5,167 nucleotides of DNA from an uncultured Spartobacteria bacterium. GTDB taxonomy: Bacteria; Verrucomicrobiota; Verrucomicrobiia; Chthoniobacterales; Terrimicrobiaceae. The position numbers and the translations under genes are program-made. The first letter of the stretch is position 1. Each line of letters opens with the position of its first letter. Location of the stretch: contig CAIWSO010000186.1 in NCBI GenBank assembly GCA_903915315.1, positions 1 through 5,167 on the forward strand, read 5' to 3'. Shown here piece by piece: positions 1 to 5,167 of the stretch. The notes under the pieces were generated by a model. The model was not told the origin of the DNA and did no database searches. It was given only the letters and a program-made list of their open reading frames with translations.

Positions 1-153
1 TACAAAAAAATTAGAGGGAAGTTAGGTTAGGAGTTTCGTTTGTCTACGACTTATATAGGCGCCCTGCCATCAAATCCGATTATATTACTCATTTCTCGGC
101 GATCCCCTTTCTCCACAAAGTGACGGTTTTTTGAGTGCCCATGCAAAAAAAAA
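1..153. other. Upstream noncoding region, no supported gene
   Basis: All three plus frames meet a stop within the first 30 bases, so at most the last few codons of a preceding gene could lie here. The minus strand has no convincing gene start either: the ATG read from 70 leftwards reaches a stop after eight codons. There are A-rich runs at 4-10 and 145-153 and a short tandem GTTAG pair at 21-30. No GC-rich hairpin followed by a T run, which would mark a terminator of an upstream gene, can be seen. The region most likely serves as the promoter-proximal leader of the cluster that follows. Confidence 0.5.
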
Positions 154-182
154 TTGACACCAGAAAAGATTAAACGTTTTAT
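145..182 (+). promoter_or_regulatory. Candidate sigma70-type promoter for the cluster
   Basis: A perfect -35 hexamer TTGACA at 154-159 is followed after exactly 17 bases by TTTTAT at 177-182, a 4-of-6 match to TATAAT. A nine-A tract at 145-153 directly abuts the -35 box, where an UP element would sit. Transcription would begin near 189, giving a leader of about 50 bases before the ATG at 238. The weak point is the -10 box, which lacks the conserved second-position A. If the host is a Bacteroidota, whose main sigma factor prefers different boxes, this reading would not apply. Confidence 0.4.
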
Positions 183-198
183 CTTTGACTTAGGGCAA

Positions 199-220
199 AC
201 TTGGAAATTTACCCCCAAGT
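199..220 (+). promoter_or_regulatory. Inverted repeat in the leader, possible operator or hairpin
   Basis: The arms ACTTGG (199-204) and CCAAGT (215-220) are perfect reverse complements separated by 10 bases. The element sits just downstream of the predicted transcription start and 17 bases before the ATG at 238, a usual place for a repressor site or a short RNA stem affecting initiation. The arms are only six bases and pairing does not extend either way, so chance is a real possibility. It does not show the central CG typical of LacI-family operators. Confidence 0.2.
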
Positions 221-237
221 GTGGCCCGCCCGCCTTT

Positions 238-3063
238 ATGAGTTCAAAAACGCAAACCCAATTAACGCATGGCCATTTCATCCCCAATACACACTTGGAC
301 AGGGAGTGGACGATGGATTTTCAGCACACACGGAGGATGACAGTGGATTTCATCAACGATTTGTTGGTGATCATGGAAAAAATTCCCGGCTACACATTTT
401 TATTGGATGCCCAAGCAGTGCCTATCGAGGACTACTTGGAAGTCATGCCAGAAAACCGCGAAAAAATCGGGCATCTCATCCGAGAAGGCAGGATCAATGC
501 GGGCCCCTGGTATTCGGCTTTGGATATGAATTGCCTTTGCGGTGAATCGATCGTTCGAAATATGTTGTGGGGCCATCTGGTGGTCGAGGAATTAGGCCCA
601 GTAATGAAGGTTGGTTACACACCATTTGGTTGGGGGCAAGTGAGCCAGTTGCCGCAAATCTACCGTGGATTTGGAATTGATGTGGCATTTTTTTATCGAG
701 GGATCACTGCCAAGGAAACTCCGGAGGCTGAATTTATGTGGGAGGGGGCGGACGGGAGCGAGTTGTTGACCTCTCGGTTTGGAACTGGTGCCCGCTATAA
801 TTTTTATTTTGACGTATGGAGGAGGGCATTTTTTACGGGCCAGTCACATCGCCTGAACCGCCGCTTTCATTGGAGCGAGGACTCTGTGCACTTCAAACTT
901 TGCAATGAGGATAATCGTTTCGACCACGGGAGTGTCTTCAAAATAGACCGCCCGATTCAGGCGGATGTAGTGCGGCAAGCTTTTTGCGATCTCTTGGCAA
1001 AGGAGAGCGAGCACTTCAGTTTGGGGGAAGTGGCCTTTATGCACGGCATGGATACCTCCTCGCCTGATCTCAGGGAGGATCTGGTGATCCAGGAATGCCA
1101 GAAGGCACTGGTGGACGGGGAGGCCCTTTTTTACAGTTCCTTGCCGCGCTATGCGGAGGCCATCAAAGCGAGGGCCGCGTTGGCCACCCTTGCTCGCTTC
1201 CACGGTGAAGCGCGGCATCTCAAGATGAATGATATCGGTTTCTCTTATATCGCAAATGACATCATCTCGATCCGTTCACGCCAAAAGAACTATCTCGTTA
1301 AAGTCGAGGATGCCCTCGTTCGCCATGCTGAACCATTTGCGGCAATGGCACTCTTCGCGGGCCAAGCTTGGCCGGGGAAATATCTGGATATCGGCTGGAA
1401 GCAATTCTTGAAGTGCCATCCGCACGACACGATCGGCGGTTGTGGTATCGACCGCGTGGAAGAAGATGCAATGTATCGTTTGCGTGACACAATGTCGATC
1501 GCAAGGCTTGTCTCAAGCGAGTCGCTCATGTCGGTTCAAGGTGGGATCGATACTTCCGCCCTCAGTGGGCGCGCCGTGGTGCTCACTGTTTTCAATCCTT
1601 CGCTCTACACACGAACCGAGGTAGTTAAAGCCTTTGTTGATGTGCCTAGAGAGTTGGAGTGCGATGGCTTTGAAATGGCTGACCATGCAGGGCACGAGGT
1701 GACATTCAGGATCCGCCCCACGTCTTATTTCGGGAAAGTCTTCCGCGATCATAGCGACATCGCGCTTATGTCCTACGCAGATGAATATCTTGTCGAGTTC
1801 GAGGCCGTTGAGGTTCCTTCTTTAGGCTACAAGACATTCGTTTTGCAGCGAGGCCAGAAGAGAGAGGAACAGGGCGTCATGCCAACGGCCTTCACAATGG
1901 AAAATGAACACCTGTGCGCTAGTGTGAACGCGGATGGCACAGTCGATATTCTCGATAAAGAAACGGGAGAAGTCTTCCAAGGCCTGAATTATTTCGTGGA
2001 CGAGGGTGAAGTTGGAAACTCCTGGACCCACGTAAAGCCTAATTGCGATCTAGTAATCGACTCCCGGGAAGCGGATGTCAAAGTGGATTGGCGGGACGCG
2101 ACGCCTGTTGTTTCCAAGATTGTGGCTGCCTTCACGCTTCAGATTCCGGAAACCACTCCCCGCGCCGACGACCGATTCGATTGGCGAAAGGCGGAGCGTC
2201 AGGCCATAAACCTCAGGCCGCTTCCGATTGAAGTGGAATACAGCCTTGCCAAGGGAGCCAGATCTCTTGAAGTCCGAGTTTCTTTCGACAACGCCTGCCG
2301 GAACCACAGGTTGCGCGCGATGTTTCCAAGCAATGTGAATGCGGAGACCTCCTATGCAGAGGCCCCATTTGATGTGGTTCATAGACGCATCGCTCGTGAC
2401 GTCGACAACCCCTACAGCTATTTTCCACATTTGACCTATCCAATGCTTCGGTTTGCAGGGGTAACGGAAGGGAGGCGGAACTTGTCAATAATCAGCGGTG
2501 GACTTAAAGAATACGAAGCCTTAGATGATGCTGATCGCACTTTTGCGCTCACTGTTGTGAGGGCATTTGAAAACAATATCTGCACCTCCGGAGATTTTGA
2601 TTTGGAGCACCGCCCGGGTGATTTAGCCCAAGGTATCGGGCGACACGAGTATTGTTACAGGATTTATCTTGGGCAGACTGGAGACCATTTCGAGCGTCTT
2701 TTTTCCGAGGCCGACGCACTGCATGCGCCAATGGTGGTTGCCGAAACCAAGGCTCGTCCCGGCAATCAACCCATGGAAAAAAGTCACATGTTTCTGGATA
2801 ATAATAAACTCGCCTTGAGCTGTATCAAGCAGGCCTCAAGAGGCGGAGCGCTTATCATCAGATTGTATAATACAACGAACGAAATCCAGCGCGGAAAACT
2901 GGTCTTTGCCACTCCTGTACGTGGTGCTGCTCTTGTGAATCTGAATGAGGAGGCGGTTTCCGATGAGGTCGAACTTGGCAACCACTCAGTTTTCATATCT
3001 GCTGAACCGAAGAAAATCTTAACCCTCTCCGTGGATTTGGTATACGCGAATGAAATTCACTAA
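238..3063 (+). CDS. GH38 alpha-mannosidase-like protein with altered nucleophile site
   Basis: Large glycoside hydrolase family 38-type protein, 941 residues from the ATG at 238, in the family's usual 850-1050 range. Seen in order: the N-terminal metal motif NTHLDREW (His19, Asp21); GPWYSALD at 89-96 followed by GES; GYTPFGWGQVSQLPQI at 126-141; HGMD with Asp272 where the acid/base is expected; HPHDTIGG with His396-Asp397 as the last zinc-site motif; then a long beta-rich C-terminal half. Family members are zinc-dependent retaining alpha-mannosidases. Here the position normally held by the nucleophile and zinc-ligand Asp (PD-x-FG) appears to be Phe130, so ordinary mannosidase activity is uncertain. 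There is no signal peptide, so it should be cytoplasmic. The frame is open back to a TTG at 154, but that codon is the first triplet of a TTGACA promoter-like box and the extra 28 residues show no family similarity, so the ATG at 238 is preferred. Neither start has a Shine-Dalgarno. The stop overlaps the following kinase gene. Confidence 0.82.
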   Translation: MSSKTQTQLTHGHFIPNTHLDREWTMDFQHTRRMTVDFINDLLVIMEKIPGYTFLLDAQAVPIEDYLEVMPENREKIGHLIREGRINAGPWYSALDMNCLCGESIVRNMLWGHLVVEELGPVMKVGYTPFGWGQVSQLPQIYRGFGIDVAFFYRGITAKETPEAEFMWEGADGSELLTSRFGTGARYNFYFDVWRRAFFTGQSHRLNRRFHWSEDSVHFKLCNEDNRFDHGSVFKIDRPIQADVVRQAFCDLLAKESEHFSLGEVAFMHGMDTSSPDLREDLVIQECQKALVDGEALFYSSLPRYAEAIKARAALATLARFHGEARHLKMNDIGFSYIANDIISIRSRQKNYLVKVEDALVRHAEPFAAMALFAGQAWPGKYLDIGWKQFLKCHPHDTIGGCGIDRVEEDAMYRLRDTMSIARLVSSESLMSVQGGIDTSALSGRAVVLTVFNPSLYTRTEVVKAFVDVPRELECDGFEMADHAGHEVTFRIRPTSYFGKVFRDHSDIALMSYADEYLVEFEAVEVPSLGYKTFVLQRGQKREEQGVMPTAFTMENEHLCASVNADGTVDILDKETGEVFQGLNYFVDEGEVGNSWTHVKPNCDLVIDSREADVKVDWRDATPVVSKIVAAFTLQIPETTPRADDRFDWRKAERQAINLRPLPIEVEYSLAKGARSLEVRVSFDNACRNHRLRAMFPSNVNAETSYAEAPFDVVHRRIARDVDNPYSYFPHLTYPMLRFAGVTEGRRNLSIISGGLKEYEALDDADRTFALTVVRAFENNICTSGDFDLEHRPGDLAQGIGRHEYCYRIYLGQTGDHFERLFSEADALHAPMVVAETKARPGNQPMEKSHMFLDNNKLALSCIKQASRGGALIIRLYNTTNEIQRGKLVFATPVRGAALVNLNEEAVSDEVELGNHSVFISAEPKKILTLSVDLVYANEIH

Positions 3064-4240
3064 TCCGATGATCCAAAGCATCTCGAATTCAGGTCCTCAA
3101 ATTTATCGGGACGCTGACTCTTTGGCTCCACTCATGGAGACTTTCCGAGCCAATGCTCTCGAGTCTGGCGAGCGGTGCTCCGGCATCTGTGGTTTTGATG
3201 GGTTCATTGATACTTTTGTCCGATTGCAGTCTCCCGCCTCAATGGCGGAATTTGGTCCTAAAGTTGCGGCTGCAGCGGGAGTGGCAACCTCGTATCCGGC
3301 ATATCACCTTGGAGAGAAATTTGGAGGGAACGGGCCTCTTCTCGCAGCCGCCCTTAATGACATCCATCAAGGAGCCATTGATATCACCTACATCGGAGGC
3401 ATCGGTAAAGACGGGATTTTGCCGATTTTTCAGAATGCCCTCCGCTCCAAAACAAAGACCCTCTATTCACTTGCTTCGGCAGCAGTAACAACGTGCCTCG
3501 AATTCACCGATGGAAAAATCATGCTCAACGACATGGCTCCTTGCGCGGAAATTACATGGGATCGCATCTTGGAACATGTTGGGCTACCAACGCTCGATGA
3601 AGAGTTGAAAGCCGCCCGATTTATCGCTGCTGTGAATTGGGGCAAACTTCCCCATGCCGGACCGATTTGGAGCAGTCTCGCATCCCGTTTATCGGAACTT
3701 GGAATGCCTGCGAAATCCACCATTTTCTTCATGGATTTGGCCGAGTTTGAAACCCGCCCTCTCGCGGATCGCGAGGATCTGCTAGGTCGCTTGGATTCTA
3801 TCACCCGCCAGTGCGAAACACTTCTAAGCTTCAATCTCAAGGAAGCCTGGCAAATGGCCGAGGTTTTTAGTGGAACGTTTCATGGACGCAAGGACGCCGA
3901 CTCGGTTGCGGAGTTGGCAGAATTTCTTAAAAATCGAATTGTTGTAGATCGAATCATAGTTCACCCGAATGATGGGGCCGCCTGCTCGGGGAATAATGGT
4001 ACTGTTTATGTGGCCGGTCCCTATTGTTCCTCGCCCCTCATCTCCACTGGAGCGGGAGACAATTTTGGAGCGGGATGCCTTGCTGGAGCTATTCGGGGAT
4101 TTGATGATGCCAGCATTCTTCTTGCTGGGAACTGCGCCAGCGGCCATTTTGTCCGTTCTGGGCACACCCCCTCCTTCACCGAAATGATTCAACTTATGGA
4201 TGCTTGGAGCAAAGGCTCTCTTGTCGAACGCTTGGCATGA
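3050..4240 (+). CDS. PfkB/ribokinase-family carbohydrate kinase
   Basis: Predicted cytoplasmic sugar kinase of 396 residues that would transfer a phosphate from ATP to a sugar hydroxyl. The PfkB fold is recognised by GFDGFID at 48-54 (start of the first strand and substrate side), GGNGPLLAAAL from 92 (the glycine-rich substrate motif), a YIGGIGKDG segment, and STGAGDNFGAG from 332, where GAGD carries the catalytic base Asp337 and the anion hole. The usual DTxGAGD signature begins Ile-Ser here, so its first acidic residue is missing. It is longer than ribokinase (about 310 residues), with an N-terminal extension of roughly 45 residues. The ATG at 3050 overlaps the upstream stop by 14 bases; a second ATG at 3068 (Met7) would instead leave a 4-base gap, and neither has a clear ribosome site. 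Coupling to the GH38-like gene suggests that it phosphorylates a sugar released by that enzyme. The exact substrate cannot be read from the sequence. Confidence 0.82.
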   Translation: MKFTNPMIQSISNSGPQIYRDADSLAPLMETFRANALESGERCSGICGFDGFIDTFVRLQSPASMAEFGPKVAAAAGVATSYPAYHLGEKFGGNGPLLAAALNDIHQGAIDITYIGGIGKDGILPIFQNALRSKTKTLYSLASAAVTTCLEFTDGKIMLNDMAPCAEITWDRILEHVGLPTLDEELKAARFIAAVNWGKLPHAGPIWSSLASRLSELGMPAKSTIFFMDLAEFETRPLADREDLLGRLDSITRQCETLLSFNLKEAWQMAEVFSGTFHGRKDADSVAELAEFLKNRIVVDRIIVHPNDGAACSGNNGTVYVAGPYCSSPLISTGAGDNFGAGCLAGAIRGFDDASILLAGNCASGHFVRSGHTPSFTEMIQLMDAWSKGSLVERLA

Positions 4241-4926
4241 AAATCCGAAACCTGTTTGTAATGATTTTGGCGTTCGCTGCAGAGGTTCAGGCCGCCCCGG
4301 TGCTTAATCCACTTTGTAGCGACCATGCCATGCTCCAGAATCACGCGCCTCCGACTTGGAGACCAGCCACAGCAAAGTCAGGTGAAAAAAATCCCGTTTT
4401 TCTGGGCGAACACTCGGTTCGAACTATTGCAGATTCTCAGGAACAATGGCGTGTCGAGTTCCCTCCTTCGACCGCAAATCAGAATGGGATTCAACTGGAG
4501 GTCTGCGGAGAAGAGGGCGAGCCCGTAAGGGTTTCCGACCTACTCTTCGGCGATGTATATCTACTCGGCGGGAAATCAAACAGACGCCATGCATTCAAAA
4601 CGTATCCGATTTTAAAGGAGACGACGAAATCGATCGGTAATTCGGCATTGCGGATCACAATTGTGAACAACGAAGCTGCCCTTTCCATCTCCGCAAATAA
4701 TCCAACAGAAGCCAGATCGCCATTTTTTCACCCGCTTTTTAAGGAGCCATGGCAGTCGGCTTGCAATCCATTAATTGATTGTTTTTCACCAATAGGTTAC
4801 TGTTTTTTTGCAACCATTAGAAGTGGACTTCAGGTGCCTCTCGACCTCTTTTTATCGGCAGTTGGGAGCACAATGAATCTCGAATCGCTTTCTGACAAAA
4901 TTTTACAATTTCGGGTATCCTTATAA
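4237..4926 (+). CDS. Truncated, degenerate sialate O-acetylesterase-like exported protein
   Basis: A 229-residue product with a signal peptide (MKIRNLFVMILAFAAEVQA, likely cut near residue 19). The mature part follows the N-terminal plan of SASA-type carbohydrate acetylesterases: LNPLCSDHAMLQ (family LxPLFSDHAVLQ), a beta-sandwich stretch, then GDVYLLGGKSN at about 105-115 (family GDVWLCSGQSNM, catalytic Ser kept as Ser114), W-x-S-A-C-N-P and FSPIGYCFFA (family FSAVAYFF), VPLDLFLSAVGST (family VPVGLI-x-SSWGGT). The last matching point is followed within about 17 residues by the stop, so the half carrying the catalytic Asp/His is absent; family members usually have about 450-650 residues. Several core motif residues are changed (Gln to Lys and Met to Arg around the serine, WGGT to VGST). 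Activity is therefore doubtful: it is either a decaying gene remnant or a protein repurposed for binding. The ATG overlaps the kinase stop as ATGA; an in-frame ATG at 4204 inside the kinase gene is less likely because it would put charged residues ahead of the signal peptide. Confidence 0.68.
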   Translation: MKIRNLFVMILAFAAEVQAAPVLNPLCSDHAMLQNHAPPTWRPATAKSGEKNPVFLGEHSVRTIADSQEQWRVEFPPSTANQNGIQLEVCGEEGEPVRVSDLLFGDVYLLGGKSNRRHAFKTYPILKETTKSIGNSALRITIVNNEAALSISANNPTEARSPFFHPLFKEPWQSACNPLIDCFSPIGYCFFATIRSGLQVPLDLFLSAVGSTMNLESLSDKILQFRVSL

Positions 4927-4977
4927 AACATAAGATCAATTTATAAATTATAAAATACATAAAACAAAGTTATTATC
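4927..4977 (+). promoter_or_regulatory. AT-rich intergenic gap, possible promoter of the next gene
   Basis: This 51-base gap is far richer in A and T than the genes around it. It contains a perfect 12-base palindrome AATTTATAAATT (4938-4949) and a TATAAAAT stretch (4949-4956) that could supply a -10 box about 20-30 bases before the next ATG. No acceptable TTGACA-like partner lies 16-18 bases upstream. There is no terminator hairpin, so read-through from the preceding cluster remains possible. Palindromes of this kind arise easily in such AT-rich DNA. Confidence 0.25.
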
Positions 4978-5167
4978 ATGAAAGTCAAAAAAACATTAAT
5001 CACCCTCCTTGTTCTAGGTCATACCTTCCAACTCGCGGCCTCTCCAACAAATGAAACTCAGTTGATTGATATTCCAAAACCTGTTCATGAGTTGCCGCCT
5101 GATAATGAATTAGGAACTACCTACCAAATCCAAACGGTGGTTTTTTTGGGAAAGTTTGAAGCAACCA
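4978..5167 (+). CDS. N-terminus of an exported protein of unknown function (partial)
   Basis: The frame opens with ATG at 4978 and stays open for 63 codons to the window edge. The first 21 or so residues form a clear Sec signal peptide: MKVKK basic start, hydrophobic TLITLLVLG core, and a likely cut at LAA-S. The mature start is polar and proline-containing (IPKPVHELPPDNELG), followed by a strand-like TYQIQTVVFLGKF. There is no lipobox cysteine, so it is probably periplasmic, surface or secreted rather than a lipoprotein. I do not recognise the family. It lies in the same direction as the sugar cluster but is separated by an AT-rich gap, so it may be a new transcription unit. No Shine-Dalgarno is seen ahead of the ATG. 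It carries no SASA motif and does not continue the truncated esterase-like gene. Confidence 0.6.
   Translation, partial: MKVKKTLITLLVLGHTFQLAASPTNETQLIDIPKPVHELPPDNELGTTYQIQTVVFLGKFEAT

Noticed and set aside
141..173. Ten-codon open frame (MQKKIDTRKD) as a leader peptide
   Set aside because: It overlaps the predicted -35 box and A9 tract, would start upstream of the predicted transcript, and has no run of regulatory codons or attenuator hairpin after it.
51..287. Minus-strand 78-codon open frame across the leader
   Set aside because: It overlaps the promoter-like elements and the start of the GH38-like gene, shows no recognisable domain, and its sequence looks like an antisense reading of the leader.
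844..1218. Minus-strand open frame of 124 codons inside the GH38-like gene
   Set aside because: It is antisense to well-conserved family motifs of the plus-strand gene and shows no family motif of its own.
2050..2430. Minus-strand open frame of 126 codons inside the GH38-like gene
   Set aside because: It is an antisense shadow of the C-terminal beta-rich region with no recognisable product.
3761..3775. Perfect hairpin CTCGCG-GAT-CGCGAG within the kinase gene
   Set aside because: It lies in the middle of coding sequence specifying an ordinary L-A-D-R-E stretch, has no following T run, and has no neighbouring signal; coincidence is likely.
3463..4192. Minus-strand open frames opposite the kinase gene
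   Set aside because: They lie antisense to the PfkB motifs, have low-complexity Ser/Arg-rich translations, and show no independent gene signals.
4938..4949. Perfect palindrome AATTTATAAATT as an operator
   Set aside because: It consists only of A and T in a very AT-rich gap, where such palindromes are expected by chance; it is mentioned only as part of the intergenic entry.
1..5167. CRISPR arrays, tRNA or rRNA genes, insertion-sequence ends, phage or defence genes
   Set aside because: No regularly spaced repeats, no cloverleaf or rRNA-like segments, no transposase or integrase frames and no terminal inverted repeats were seen on reading through; the window is filled by sugar-metabolism genes.

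Overview
The window holds a compact, all-plus-strand carbohydrate-use cluster from what looks like a free-living or host-associated bacterium. Moderate GC in the genes, AT-rich gaps, starts without Shine-Dalgarno sequences, and the pairing of a GH38-like enzyme with a PfkB kinase and a sialate O-acetylesterase-type secreted protein suggest the PVC group (Verrucomicrobiota or relatives) or possibly Bacteroidota. This taxonomic guess is inference only; there is no marker gene.

Layout: positions 1-237 are a leader with no supported gene. It contains an A9 tract abutting a perfect TTGACA box, a weak -10 box, and a small inverted repeat before the first gene. Positions 238-3063 (open upstream to a TTG at 154) encode a large cytoplasmic protein of the GH38 alpha-mannosidase type. 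Positions 3050-4240 encode a PfkB/ribokinase-family sugar kinase whose start overlaps the mannosidase-like gene by 14 bases. Positions 4237-4926 encode an exported 229-residue protein, translationally coupled by an ATGA overlap, that reads like the N-terminal part of a sialate O-acetylesterase with eroded motifs and no C-terminal half. After a 51-base AT-rich gap, a new gene for an exported protein starts at 4978 and runs off the window.

The first three genes overlap end to end and are best read as one transcript. The simplest working model is that an imported glycoside is cleaved in the cytoplasm by the GH38-like protein and a released sugar is phosphorylated by the kinase. The main complication, and the most interesting point in the window, is that the GH38 catalytic nucleophile/zinc-ligand aspartate appears to be phenylalanine, while the other metal-site and acid residues are kept. 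The protein may therefore have an altered chemistry or belong to a divergent subfamily. No transporter or regulator lies in the window, so the substrate cannot be fixed.
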